DNA from: Actinomyces provencensis
Lineage (GTDB): Bacteria; Actinomycetota; Actinomycetes; Actinomycetales; Actinomycetaceae
Direction of reading: 5' to 3'
DNA: 64,000 nt
Assembly (NCBI RefSeq): GCF_900155435.1
Contig: NZ_LT700212.1
Location: 2,664,099 to 2,728,098 of the forward strand
Below, piece by piece: positions 44,376 through 53,456 of this stretch (position 1 is the first letter of the stretch; each line of letters begins with the position of its first letter). The notes under the pieces were generated by a model. It worked only from the letters and a program-made list of their open reading frames with translations. It did not search any database and was not told where the DNA came from. The translations under genes were made by a program, and so were the position numbers.

Positions 44376-45313
44376 AGCCCCCGACCCGCCAGGACAGGCG
44401 CCCCGGCTCGCTCGGGCATCGGCTCGACCCGCGCAGGCACCTTCGCCGGGGTATCCCTGGCTGGGGTGTCTCGTTCAAGGCCGGGCGGTGTGCCGTTGCC
44501 GGCCTGGTGGGTGTCGAGCTGGTCCAGGATCGCCAGCGCCGTCTTGCGCACCCGTTCGCCGGTGGCCTGGACCACCTGCACCGGGTCCTTCCCGTCGACG
44601 CGGGCAGCCCAGGTCGAGACATACGGGATCGTGTAGCCGGCGGTGTCCATCCCGTGCGCGGCACCGATCATCAACGCCACCGACTCGGCCTCGACCTCGC
44701 CGATGCCACGGTGCTGCCGAGCGTCCTCGTCCTTGGGGTCGTGCATCAGCACATGCGCCAACTCGTGGGCAAGGGTCTTGGTCTGCGCGGCAGGGTCCAT
44801 GTTCTCCCGCACCACCACCAGACGGGCGGACCAGTCGGTCATGCCATTCGCGCCCTGGATCATGCCCTCGTGCGGCACCCGCGCCACCTCGAACCCGGCC
44901 GCCGCCACCTGCGCGGCCAAGCCCTCCCACAACCCGGCCGGCGCCTCACCCTCCAGCAACCTCGGCGCCGGCGGCTCCGGGATCGGCTCCCCGGCAGTCT
45001 GCGACACATCCCACACGTACGCGGGACGGACGCCCACCATCCTGGAACGCACGACCTCACCCGGCCTCGGCTTCTCCCCACGACTCAGGCGACGCCACGA
45101 TTCCGGGTCGGCAGGCGTCGATGACGCGAAGCGACCCGTGACCGGCGCAAGAATCTGGTAGCCGCCCTGTCCCTTCTCAACCTGACGGCCGAGCTGCTGC
45201 CACTGCCTGTACCCGGCCACATACGACGGGAAAGGCTCGGGGACCCTCCCTGCCTCGAACGCGGCCTCGTGCTGGACCCAGATCAACAGCGTGTTGTTGA
45301 ACGAGCGCGACCT
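44372..45313 (-). pseudogene. ardC: ArdC antirestriction protein, 3' part cut by IS256
   Basis: The frame enters from the left end of the IS256 copy and reads RSRSFNNTLLIWVQHEAAFEAG, the ArdC N-terminal ssDNA-binding domain (from about its 47th residue). A zinc-metallopeptidase part follows with HELAHVLMH and a downstream Glu-rich metal site. Joined to 46723-46875 it gives an intact 359-residue ArdC. ArdC shields incoming DNA from restriction. The stop overlaps prim-pol by 4 bases. Without the IS this is the first operon gene; as it stands any protein from this part would start internally and lack the first 46 residues. Confidence 0.82.
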
Positions 45314-45321
45314 GAACCGGG

Positions 45322-46735
45322 GGTCAAGTCCCGTGGAGTGGTGTAGCGGTCGGTGATCCTTGTGGTGTTGGTTAGGCGGTGAGTTCGAGGGTGGGGTCGG
45401 TGGTCACCTCCGGCGTGGTGTCGGGGGCGAGGGTGAGGCGGCTTTTGGCGAGGATGTCGAGGCCGAGGTAGCGGCGGCCTTCTGCCCATTCGTCGGTCTG
45501 CTCGGCGAGCACGGCGCCGACGAGGCGGATGATCGCGTCGCGGTTGGGGAAGATTCCGACGGAGTCGGTGCGGCGGCGGATCTCGTGGTTGAGGCGCTCG
45601 TTGGGGTTGTTGGACCAGATCTGGTGCCAGAGTCCTTCGGGGAACCCGGTGAAGGCGAGGATGTCCGCGCGTGCCGCGTCGAGGTGCTCGTGCACGTCGG
45701 GAAGCTTCCCGTCGACGTAGTCCAGCAGCCGGTCGAACTGCGCGTTCACGCTGTCGGCGTCGGGTTGGTCGTAGACGGAGTGCAGCATCGCCTTCACCGC
45801 CGGCCATATGCTCTTCGGGGTCACGCTCATCAGGTTGGCCGCGTAGTGGGTTCTGCATCGTTGCCAGGCCGCGCCGGGCAGGTTCGCCGCGATGGCCTCC
45901 ACCAGTCCGGTGTGAGCGTCGGAGGTGACCAGGCGGACCCCGCCCAGGCCGCGGGCGACGAGGTCAGCGAAGAACGAGTTCCAGGCTGCACCGGTCTCGG
46001 ATGTCGCGACCCGTAAGCCGAGGACTTCGCGGCGCCCATCCGCGTTGACACCCGTGGCGACCAGCACGACCGCGTTGATGACCCGGCCTCCCTCGCGGAC
46101 CTTCATCGTCAGCGCGTCGGCGGCGAGGAAGGTGAACGGGCCCGCCTCGCCCAGGGGGCGGTGCCGGAACTGGTCGACGTGCTCGTCGAGCTCGGCCGCC
46201 ATCCGCGAGACCTGCGACTTCGACAGTGAGTGGATCCCCAACGTCTTGACGAGTTTGTCCATCCGGCGAGTGGAGACGCCCGCGAGGTAGCAGTCCGCGA
46301 CGACGGTGATCAGCGCGGTCTCGGCGCGTTTGCGGCGCTCCAACAGCCATTCCGGGAAGTAGCTTCCCTGTCGTAGCTTCGGGATCTGAACGTCGATCGT
46401 GCCGACCCGGGTATCGAGGTCGCGGTGGCGGTACCCGTTGCGCTGCGCCGTGCGCTGGGGGCTGGGCTGGCCCCATTCAGCGCCGACGACAACGTCCGCG
46501 TCGGCGGACAGCAGCGCGTTGATCATGGTCTGCAGCAGCTGGCGCGTCAGATCCGGCGACGAGTCGGCGAGGGCTTCACCGAGCAGGCGGGCAGGGTCGA
46601 GAATATGAGGTGCGGTCATCGTGATGATGCCTTTCGAGTGGGATGTGAGAGTTTCCTCGAAGGATCACACGGTGACCGCGCCCACGCTCACGACGAGGCC
46701 GGCCACCGCGGGCTACACCACTCTAAGGGGCACTA
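45322..46735 (-). mobile_element. IS256-family insertion sequence, with target duplication
   Basis: The element is about 1.41 kb with imperfect terminal repeats sharing GAGTGGTGTAGC (left 45336-45347, right 46713-46724 complement). It is flanked by CTGAACCGGG at 45312-45321 and 46736-46745. The family makes 8-9 bp duplications, so one base of the ten may be chance and the ends are set to about 2 bases. It carries one transposase gene and sits inside ardC. Confidence 0.9.
45372..46619 (-). CDS. IS256-family transposase
   Basis: A 415-residue mutator-type DDE transposase. Catalytic residues are seen in FLAADALTMKVREGG, in VTSDAHTGL with the C/H zinc-like WQRCRTHYAANL, and the Glu in SNNPNERLNHEIRRR. 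It is complete and appears functional. ATG 46619 follows the right terminal repeat by about 100 bases. Confidence 0.95.
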   Translation of the reverse strand: MTAPHILDPARLLGEALADSSPDLTRQLLQTMINALLSADADVVVGAEWGQPSPQRTAQRNGYRHRDLDTRVGTIDVQIPKLRQGSYFPEWLLERRKRAETALITVVADCYLAGVSTRRMDKLVKTLGIHSLSKSQVSRMAAELDEHVDQFRHRPLGEAGPFTFLAADALTMKVREGGRVINAVVLVATGVNADGRREVLGLRVATSETGAAWNSFFADLVARGLGGVRLVTSDAHTGLVEAIAANLPGAAWQRCRTHYAANLMSVTPKSIWPAVKAMLHSVYDQPDADSVNAQFDRLLDYVDGKLPDVHEHLDAARADILAFTGFPEGLWHQIWSNNPNERLNHEIRRRTDSVGIFPNRDAIIRLVGAVLAEQTDEWAEGRRYLGLDILAKSRLTLAPDTTPEVTTDPTLELTA

Positions 46736-46875
46736 CTGAACCGGGCCGCGAACGCCAGAGCCCTCGCCCAGTCCTGCCCGGACACCAGCGACTCAACGGC
46801 GCCCGTCAGCCGCTCACGCAGCTCATCAAGCCTGGCATCCCGCGCAGCCCGGGCCTCCTCCGTCACAGCCATCAT
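46723..46875 (-). pseudogene. ardC: ArdC antirestriction protein, 5' part cut by IS256
   Basis: The first 46 codons (MMAVTEEARAARDARLDELR start, ending LAFAARF) run into the IS and stop at TAG 46723 after SSAP. Strong ribosome site GGAGG lies 4 bases before the ATG pair at 46875/46872. Deleting the IS and one target copy restores the frame ...AARF-RSRSFNN. The surviving promoter may drive the IS or the downstream operon. Confidence 0.8.
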
Positions 46876-47091
46876 CTGACCTCCCTCCGCGAAGGCCACC
46901 CCTCGCGAAGGGGCGGCCGTGCGACTGTGAGGTACGCCGGGAAGGTCAGAAGACGAGACGGGCCAGGGGTACGACCAAGACCGTCAGGACTGGTGAGAAC
47001 CCGACGAGTCTCTACCGGACTACCGGATGGGCGCGGGTTTCGGAGCGTGCAAGCGTCGATCCTGCGGTTATCGCCGGGATGGATGCGTGCT
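46876..47091. other. Gap between ardC promoter and AraC regulator gene
   Basis: 216 bases without a gene. It contains the ardC upstream region and a direct repeat TACCGGAC/TACCGGAT; nothing else is recognised. Confidence 0.4.
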
Positions 47092-48015
47092 TCACCCGGT
47101 CGCCCGCGTAGCCCGCACGCGGCTCGACGCCCGATAGCTACTCGGGGTGACGCCCACGCTACGGCGGAACTGACGGGCCGCGAAGTCAGGATCGCCCCAA
47201 CCCACCTCCTCGGCAATCACCGTGATCGGCGCATCAGTGGTGCGCAGAAGCACCGCCATCCGCTCCGTCCGCAACATCGTCAAGTACGCGATCGGCGACT
47301 TCCCGAACGCCTCCACAAACAAACGCCCGACCTGCGACTTCGACAAATGCACCGCCTTCGCCAACTCGGAAACCGACCAGCGCCGCTCAGGCTCAGACCG
47401 CAGCAGGTCAGCAACCTTGCGTGCCTCCGCACGTAGCGGCCCGAACCGCCGAATCCGCGGCGAGGTCGGCCACGCAGCGGCGCGTTGCGTAGAGGATGTT
47501 CGGACAGGTGAGGTCTTGATGAACGGAGCGATCACATGGGCGACGCTGAACCAGAGCGCCTGCATACGGTAGAAGGTCTCCACTGGCCGGCCTTCGAGAC
47601 TCAACGCGACCAGCTCATCCAGCCACGGCATCAGCATCCCAGACCTGTCCGCGCCCAGACGGAGAATCTGCGCCGACTCCGTGTAGATCGTTGCGGCGAA
47701 CTCTTGTGCATCGAGCCGATCCTGCAGAATGCCGGCATGCTGCCAGAACACCTGGTCGATCACATAGTCCGTATCCAGACAGACCGTCGTGACGGTGACA
47801 TGACCCTCCGGTTCGCTGCCGCACAACGTGTTCGCGCAAAGCAGGATCACATCACCGACCTTGACCGGCTGCTGCCCAAACTCGCTGAACAGGATCGCGC
47901 TACCGTCTCGTACCGTGATGACCTTCACACAGTCATAAGCGACTGGGATAATTGGCCGATGCACAGTTCGCGATCGAGCCACGATGGGCTGAGAATCGCG
48001 GTTCTGTGACGGCAT
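47092..48015 (-). CDS. AraC-family transcriptional regulator
   Basis: A 307-residue protein. The N-terminal cupin-like domain senses a ligand (ITVRDGSAILFSEFGQQPVKVGDVILLCANTL). The C-terminal AraC DNA-binding domain has WSVSELAKAVHLSKSQVGRLFVEAFGKSPIAYLTMLRTERM and the second helix-turn-helix APITVIAEEVGWGDPDFAARQFRRSVGVTPSSYR. It is convergent to nothing nearby and probably controls the two-component/ABC genes next to it. ATG 48015 is chosen (MPSQNRDS); 48051 is possible. Confidence 0.85.
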   Translation of the reverse strand: MPSQNRDSQPIVARSRTVHRPIIPVAYDCVKVITVRDGSAILFSEFGQQPVKVGDVILLCANTLCGSEPEGHVTVTTVCLDTDYVIDQVFWQHAGILQDRLDAQEFAATIYTESAQILRLGADRSGMLMPWLDELVALSLEGRPVETFYRMQALWFSVAHVIAPFIKTSPVRTSSTQRAAAWPTSPRIRRFGPLRAEARKVADLLRSEPERRWSVSELAKAVHLSKSQVGRLFVEAFGKSPIAYLTMLRTERMAVLLRTTDAPITVIAEEVGWGDPDFAARQFRRSVGVTPSSYRASSRVRATRATG

Positions 48016-48106
48016 GGATCGTCCTGATTCGGGCAGAAGACAGCAGATCAAGCGATGGCTGATCGCTGATCGTGGCTGCGTCGTACTTTGGGTTCGGGTG
48101 CCTTTG

Positions 48107-48739
48107 TTACTGCCGGAGGTAGGTCAGGACAGCCCGTACTCGCTTGTGGATGGTCTCGTCGCCGAGGTCGAGCTTGGCGAAGATTCGGTTGATGTGCTTG
48201 GCAACCGCCGCGTCGGTAATGACCAGCTCGTTGGCGATGGCGGTGTTCGTCTTGCCTTGTGCCATGAGTGCGAGCACTTCCGACTCGCGTGGAGTGAGTT
48301 CATCCAGCTTGGATCGGCGGCGGAACAGCTTGCGGACGACTTCTGGGTCGATCACTTCGCCTCCGGCGGCGATGGTGTCGAGGGCCCGAAGGAACTCATC
48401 CACATCGCCGACACGCTCTTTGAGGAGGTAGCCGATACCGCCGTCGCCGGTCGTCAGCAAGTCGGCGGCTGCCCGGCCCGAGACGATCTGCGAAAGCACG
48501 AGTATGGGTTCTGCGGGGTTGAGCTTCCGAAGCGCCTGTCCTGCTTTGATGCCCTCGTCGGTGTGTGTGGGCGGCATTCGCACGTCGATAATCGTGAGGT
48601 CGGGGTGGTGCGCGCGCACGGCGTCGAGGAGCGAGTCACCGTCGGAAACGGCAGCGACGACCTCGTGACCAGCAGTGGTGAGCAGACGTGCGAGTCCTTC
48701 GCGCAGGAGGGCGGCGTCTTCGGCTATGACGATGCGCAT
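48107..48739 (-). CDS. NarL/LuxR-family response regulator
   Basis: A 210-residue regulator. The receiver domain has IVIAEDAALLREGLARLL and phospho-acceptor Asp in TIIDVRMPP; the LuxR-type helix-turn-helix is LTPRESEVLALMAQGKTNTAIANELVITDAAVAKHINRIFAKL. It is the partner of the kinase gene, which it overlaps by 16 bases. Targets are unknown but the adjacent ABC transporter is likely. Confidence 0.9.
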   Translation of the reverse strand: MRIVIAEDAALLREGLARLLTTAGHEVVAAVSDGDSLLDAVRAHHPDLTIIDVRMPPTHTDEGIKAGQALRKLNPAEPILVLSQIVSGRAAADLLTTGDGGIGYLLKERVGDVDEFLRALDTIAAGGEVIDPEVVRKLFRRRSKLDELTPRESEVLALMAQGKTNTAIANELVITDAAVAKHINRIFAKLDLGDETIHKRVRAVLTYLRQ

Positions 48740-49995
48740 GGAACCTCCAGTGTGATGCGGGTGGGACCCCCGACGGGGCTGCTGACCTCCACTCGGCCAC
48801 CGAGTGTTTCGATGCGGTCGATGACTCCGAGGAGTCCGCTGCCGTTTGCGTTGGCGCCGCCGTGCCCATCGTCTTGGACGGTGGCGGATAGGGTGCCGTC
48901 AGGCGTGTGGTGGACGAGGAGGACGACGTTGGTTGCTTCGGCATGCTTGGCGACGTTCGTGAACAACTCGCTGATTGCGAAGTAAATGCCAACTTGGATG
49001 TCGGTAGGAAGGTCACTGGGAAGGTCGATCTTCGCTGTGGTTCGCAGGCCTGCGGCCTCGGTCCGGGCGGCGAGTTCGTCCAAGGCGTCGGCAAGGTCGT
49101 GCTCGGAGAGTGCCGAGGGGTAGATGCCGTGGACGATCTCGCGGAGCTCGTCGACGGCCCGTTGAGCGTCGGTGCGCGCCTGGAGGATGAGCGGCTCGAT
49201 GTCGTCCCCGCGCTGATGCTGGTATTGCAGCGTACCCAGAGTCATCACCAGAGAGGTGAGGCGCTGTTGGGCGCCGTCGTGCAGGTCACGTTCGATGCGG
49301 CGTCGTTCTTCATCGAACGCTGTGGTGATCCGAGCGCGTGAGCGCGTGAGGTCACTGACCTGTTCGGCAAGCGCTGCGGAAGGTGTGCTGATAAGCAAGC
49401 GGGTGAGGAAGCGTTGCCCTTCGGCGGCGAGGGTTACCAGATACATACCCGCTGCGAGCAAAACCAGTCCGAGCAGGAAGAACCCGACTTGCGCGGCGGC
49501 GTTCTCCTGAATCGCTCCCGAGGCCGGGTCGGCAGTACGGGGATCGATCCCCAGTGCCAGCATCGATATCAGCAACGCACTGGCACCGGCGATCGCGGCC
49601 GGTATCAGTAGGCCGATAGTCATAGTGGCAAACCCGAGCAGCGAGAGTGGGATCAAAACGACGCCGTAGAGCAGTTCGGCCCAGGTGATTTGCTCACCAA
49701 GTCGGTGCCGAATCCACTGTTTGAACCCGGAAGCCGCCGGGGCTGTGTGCGGATCGGGCACATCGTGAAGGTCGACCCAGCGCAGCCTCGACCTCTCGAC
49801 GCGTCCGAGTGGCACTCCGGCGAGCGGGAGTAGTGGCCAGCAGATCAACAGCCAGGCCAGGGCGACGACTGGCGTGCTGAGCAGATAGGCCAGGGACCGC
49901 CAGGGCCATGATGTGAACAACAACGAGAGCCGGTGATGGCGCAGGGCGAGGCCCGGGGTGGTGACTCCGGTCTGTCCCTGTCTCATGCTGTCCAT
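48724..49995 (-). CDS. Sensor histidine kinase (HisKA_3 type)
   Basis: A 423-residue membrane kinase. An N-terminal sensor domain with about four helices (SLAYLLSTPVVALAWLLICW, VLIPLSLLGFATMTIGLLIP) is followed by FDEERRRIERDLHDGAQQRLTSL with the phospho-His, and a HATPase_c domain with AISELFTNVAKHAEATNV and DDGHGGANANGSGLLGV. ATG 49995 is chosen; the frame is open to 50148 but the added part lies in the gap before the ABC permease. Confidence 0.88.
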   Translation of the reverse strand: MDSMRQGQTGVTTPGLALRHHRLSLLFTSWPWRSLAYLLSTPVVALAWLLICWPLLPLAGVPLGRVERSRLRWVDLHDVPDPHTAPAASGFKQWIRHRLGEQITWAELLYGVVLIPLSLLGFATMTIGLLIPAAIAGASALLISMLALGIDPRTADPASGAIQENAAAQVGFFLLGLVLLAAGMYLVTLAAEGQRFLTRLLISTPSAALAEQVSDLTRSRARITTAFDEERRRIERDLHDGAQQRLTSLVMTLGTLQYQHQRGDDIEPLILQARTDAQRAVDELREIVHGIYPSALSEHDLADALDELAARTEAAGLRTTAKIDLPSDLPTDIQVGIYFAISELFTNVAKHAEATNVVLLVHHTPDGTLSATVQDDGHGGANANGSGLLGVIDRIETLGGRVEVSSPVGGPTRITLEVPCASS

Positions 49996-50053
49996 TTTCC
50001 CGCACCATCCTGGAGTTGCTTGGGATGCAGTCACCGTGCACATGGCGTGGCAC

Positions 50054-51439
50054 CTACGCGGCCCGTAGTCCGACGGCGATGTCAGCCCGCAGAGAGGCAC
50101 GGGCAGGCCACCACTGGACGAAGAAGAGCACAAGCCAGCTAAGGGCAAAGCCGAAGATCAGTGTTGCCCACGGCACGACGACGATGGGTGCTCCCGTGTA
50201 GGCGGTGGAGCTGATAGACGTCGTCGCCACGGTGATAACGATGGGCACAAGAGCGAGAACGGTGCCCGTCAGGGCGAGCAAGAACGCCTGCCATACATAC
50301 CAAGTAGTGATGCGCCGACTCGACATTCCCGCCACCCGCAGCAGCGAGTGCTCGCGCTCAACGTCGCGCGAGGCCAGTGATGTGACCGCGGCCGAGGTGA
50401 TGAGAAGGACGAAGGAGATCAGTGCGGCCATGACGAGGGTGTCGGTGAGGTTCGTCTCAGCCGCGCCATCGAGGGTCGCGACGACGGCCGCCGCGGAGTT
50501 GACGGAGGTGAGGATGACACCCACGCCTCCGATGCCGGCTGCCAATGGAGCGATGGTGTTTGCGCTCGTGCTCGCCCGCTCGATTGCCGCTCTGGCCGCT
50601 AACCTTCCGGTGATACTGCCCAACGCACCAGCCAGACCCCCAAGGCTGGCGAGGACAGCCGGGACGACAAGCGGACCAATGACGTAGATGAAGAGCACAG
50701 CGCAGACCCCTGCGTTCATGGCGAGGTTGAACATCACCGCGATACCGGCCTCTTGTGCCCCCATCGCCGCCGCAGCGGCGACCATCCCGAGGGAGGACAG
50801 GAGCAGGATCGCTGCCAGCGGTGCCCGCCACCACCAGCCTTTCTGTCGGGTGTGGGGGATGTCGCGGAAGACCTCGAGCGCTTGGGTACGCGAGGCACGA
50901 TGCGCCGGTCCGAACGTGCCGAGCAGGCACGTGAGAACGCCGAGGACGAGGGAGAAGAGCCAGGCGAGGATCGACGGCGGGAGTAACGGCGCATCGAAGC
51001 CACGGGCGGCCATCTGGTTGAATGCCGGGACGACGAAGTAGCTTGCGCCGACCGCGAGGATCGAGCCTGGCACAGCCCCGATGAGTGAGGCCGTGGCCAC
51101 CAGGGCCCAGATGCTACGGCGAACATCGCTGGGACTTGCCCCGACCAGACGCCACTGGGAAAAGGTGCGCCGAGTGGACTCTACGGTGGCGATACCGACG
51201 ACGGTCAGCGAGAACAACGCGAGGGCGGCAACGAGCATATAGATCGTTTCCGAGACAATGGTGAACTCGCTAATCAAGTGTCCCTGGGCCGCGGCTGCGG
51301 CGATGAAGCGGGGGTCGTGGGTCCATGCGAACTGTGTCGCACACAGGCCGACCAGCAGGGTGACGGCAGCAACAGTGACGATGGCCGGCCACCAGCTTCC
51401 AAGGTCGGAGAACAGTATGCGCCGGGCGTACCTATGCAT
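50054..51439 (-). CDS. FtsX-type ABC transporter permease
   Basis: A 461-residue MacB/FtsX-like permease: one N-terminal helix (about 17-38), an extracytoplasmic region, then helix groups near 95-125, 150-170, 200-260 and a C-terminal set ending FALSWLVLFFVQWWPARASLRADIAVGLR. Only one permease is present, and it is duplicated internally (two FtsX halves). These proteins move or sense antimicrobial peptides and lipids. The ATG overlaps the ATPase gene by 8 bases. Confidence 0.82.
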   Translation of the reverse strand: MHRYARRILFSDLGSWWPAIVTVAAVTLLVGLCATQFAWTHDPRFIAAAAAQGHLISEFTIVSETIYMLVAALALFSLTVVGIATVESTRRTFSQWRLVGASPSDVRRSIWALVATASLIGAVPGSILAVGASYFVVPAFNQMAARGFDAPLLPPSILAWLFSLVLGVLTCLLGTFGPAHRASRTQALEVFRDIPHTRQKGWWWRAPLAAILLLSSLGMVAAAAAMGAQEAGIAVMFNLAMNAGVCAVLFIYVIGPLVVPAVLASLGGLAGALGSITGRLAARAAIERASTSANTIAPLAAGIGGVGVILTSVNSAAAVVATLDGAAETNLTDTLVMAALISFVLLITSAAVTSLASRDVEREHSLLRVAGMSSRRITTWYVWQAFLLALTGTVLALVPIVITVATTSISSTAYTGAPIVVVPWATLIFGFALSWLVLFFVQWWPARASLRADIAVGLRAA

Positions 51440-52172
51440 CCTGATCCCCTCCCAGCCGGGCCATCGTGTGGAGGATCTGACCAACATCCATCCGCCCGGT
51501 CATGTGGGCGATGATCCCGTCGCGCATGAACACGATCCGGTCGGCGAGGGCCGCGGACTCCACATCATGCGTGACCATGACGACCGAACAGTGCTCGGTG
51601 GCGAGGTCTCGGAGGACGCGCAGCACGATGCCCGTGTTGGCGGTGTCGAGCGCACCTGTGGGCTCGTCTGCGAAGATCACTGAGGGTCGCATGAGGATCG
51701 CCCGACACAGCGCCGCCCGCTGCTGCTCACCACCGGAAAGTGTGCTCACCCTCGCTGCCCTCCTCTCAAGCAGACCGAAGCGCGAGAGGACATCCTCGAC
51801 GGCGGCACTGTCGACCTTCTGACGGGCCAGGGCGTGTGGAAGGCGCACGTTCTCCTCAAGGGTGAGGTAGCCGATGAGGTTGTACTGCTGAAAGACAAAG
51901 CTCACGGTCTGTCGGAGGAACCCGGTGCGCTTCTCGTCGCTGAGAGCGTAAAGGTCAGTCCCGTTGATCCATACCTGTCCCTGGTCCGGTCGATCCAGGC
52001 CGCTGAGACAGTAGAGCAGAGAGGTCTTGCCGGCGCCGCTGGGACCGACAACGGCGGTGAGGCCACCACCGCCCAGTTCGAGAGAGCAGCCTCGCAGGAT
52101 CGGGACCTGCTGCCCGTCGCCACTGGGAAGCTTGACGATCTGATTGGCCTGGATCATGGGCGCCGCACTCAT
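51432..52172 (-). CDS. ABC transporter ATP-binding protein
   Basis: A 246-residue ATPase of the LolD/MacB type. Walker A is VGPSGAGKTSLLYCLSGL, the Q-loop FVFQQYN, the signature LSGGEQQRAALCRAI, Walker B VIFADEPTGALD and the switch His in VTHDVES. It powers the permease. ATG 52172 (MSAAPMIQ) is used; the frame is open to 52226. Confidence 0.92.
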   Translation of the reverse strand: MSAAPMIQANQIVKLPSGDGQQVPILRGCSLELGGGGLTAVVGPSGAGKTSLLYCLSGLDRPDQGQVWINGTDLYALSDEKRTGFLRQTVSFVFQQYNLIGYLTLEENVRLPHALARQKVDSAAVEDVLSRFGLLERRAARVSTLSGGEQQRAALCRAILMRPSVIFADEPTGALDTANTGIVLRVLRDLATEHCSVVMVTHDVESAALADRIVFMRDGIIAHMTGRMDVGQILHTMARLGGDQDA

Positions 52173-52349
52173 GCGCCCTTGTCCAATCGAGGCCCTGGCA
52201 CGCGGTTGAGAAGGACTTGCAGTCATACATCCATCTCACGCCGCGAGCAGAAGCCAGTCGATGACGCTCACACCCCAATCCGAGGTAACGCCAGTTTTAC
52301 CTTCATTCATGAGTCTTCGTTCCACGGCAGACCAAGAACCGCTGGAGGA

Positions 52350-53456
52350 CTACCAACCATTCTCGAACAAACGGCGCGGATCGATGGCAAGCACAGCCTG
52401 CAGCGGAAGAACACCGTTCCCCAGTGCAGTGATCTGCTGATTCGGCGTGAGCGCGTGTGCTGGGTCGGTCACCCAGCCCGCGGGGAGGCCCATGAGCCAT
52501 TCTACGAACTTGGGGGCTGGTCGCGGCCCTGCCGCCTCGGTCAGGAGCGCGGGTGCGGGCCTGCCGGTGATGTGTTCCCACCGTGCGATGGCGTGAGCGT
52601 AGCCTCCCCAGCGTTGAAGATGCCCTCGACCAGGTTCCACAGCGTCTCCGACTCGGCGCTCTTGCTCCGCAAGCCAGGCGGTCCGTTGAGGACGAGGTCG
52701 ACGATCTGGTGCGAGAGCGCGATCGTCCCGCGCCGCGCCTTGACTTGGTCGAGCGATTCGCCGCCGCGGGTGGAGTCGGTCGCCAGTGGCGTCCGAAACA
52801 GCGCCTTGGCGGCGGGCAATGATGAAGACGCGGAGCCTGGGATGCGGAGCACCGGCGAGGGAAGCAGGTAGGCCGATCCATTGCGCATCCATCCCGAGGT
52901 CGGCCAAATCGCCCAGTACGGCGCCGGCTGCGCGTAGAGGTCGAGTTGCGGTGTCTCCCAGACCCCACGGGTCGGGTTCCAGGTCGCGAAGGGTTGCAGC
53001 GGCGGGGGTTGCATCGTCGGGGTTACGGGACTCATGGTCGGTTCCTTCCTGGCGTGCGCGGATCGCTGGGGATGACAGCAGCCCGCGCACGTTCTCGATG
53101 ACGACCAGCCCGGGTTGCAGTGCCGCGATCGCGGTCGCCATGTGCGACCAGAGCCCGGAGCGGGTGCCGGGCGCGAGACCGGCACGTTTCCCGACAGTGG
53201 AGACGTCTTGGCAGGGGAACCCGCCGCAGAGCACGTCGACCGGTGGCACCTCTTTCCAGTCGATCAGGGTGATGTCGCCGAGGTTGGGGGCATCGGGCCA
53301 GTGGTGGGCGAAGACGCGGGCGACGGGTTCGTTGATTTCGGAGAACCAGACGGTCTCGGCGCCCAAGGCGTGTTCGACGGCGAGGTCGAGTCCGCCGTAG
53401 CCGGAGAATAGCGATCCGACTCGGAGCGGGCGATCTTGGCTGGGGACGTCGAGCAT
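52350..53456 (-). CDS. C5-cytosine DNA methyltransferase (phage/ICE type), possibly frameshifted
   Basis: A 368-residue enzyme. Motif I is SLFSGYGGLDLAVE, motif IV GGFPCQDVST with the catalytic Cys, motif VI VVIENVRGL, and motif X ITALGNGVLPLQA. No restriction gene is nearby, so it is an orphan that may protect the ICE. Between about 52600 and 52830 the main frame turns Arg/Gln-rich (RIARPSQGAARDDR), while the +1 frame reads a plausible target-recognition region (ALFRTPLATDSTRGGESLDQVK). Two compensating frameshifts are possible. ATG 53456 has GGAG about 8 bases upstream; the longer frame to 53495 is unconserved. Confidence 0.8.
   Translation of the reverse strand: MLDVPSQDRPLRVGSLFSGYGGLDLAVEHALGAETVWFSEINEPVARVFAHHWPDAPNLGDITLIDWKEVPPVDVLCGGFPCQDVSTVGKRAGLAPGTRSGLWSHMATAIAALQPGLVVIENVRGLLSSPAIRARQEGTDHESRNPDDATPAAATLRDLEPDPWGLGDTATRPLRAAGAVLGDLADLGMDAQWIGLPASLAGAPHPRLRVFIIARRQGAVSDATGDRLHPRRRIARPSQGAARDDRALAPDRRPRPQRTAWLAEQERRVGDAVEPGRGHLQRWGGYAHAIARWEHITGRPAPALLTEAAGPRPAPKFVEWLMGLPAGWVTDPAHALTPNQQITALGNGVLPLQAVLAIDPRRLFENGW

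Noticed and set aside
46425-46739. A plus-strand frame across the right end of the IS256 copy
   Set aside because: It is antisense to the transposase N-terminus and its terminal repeat; no features support it.
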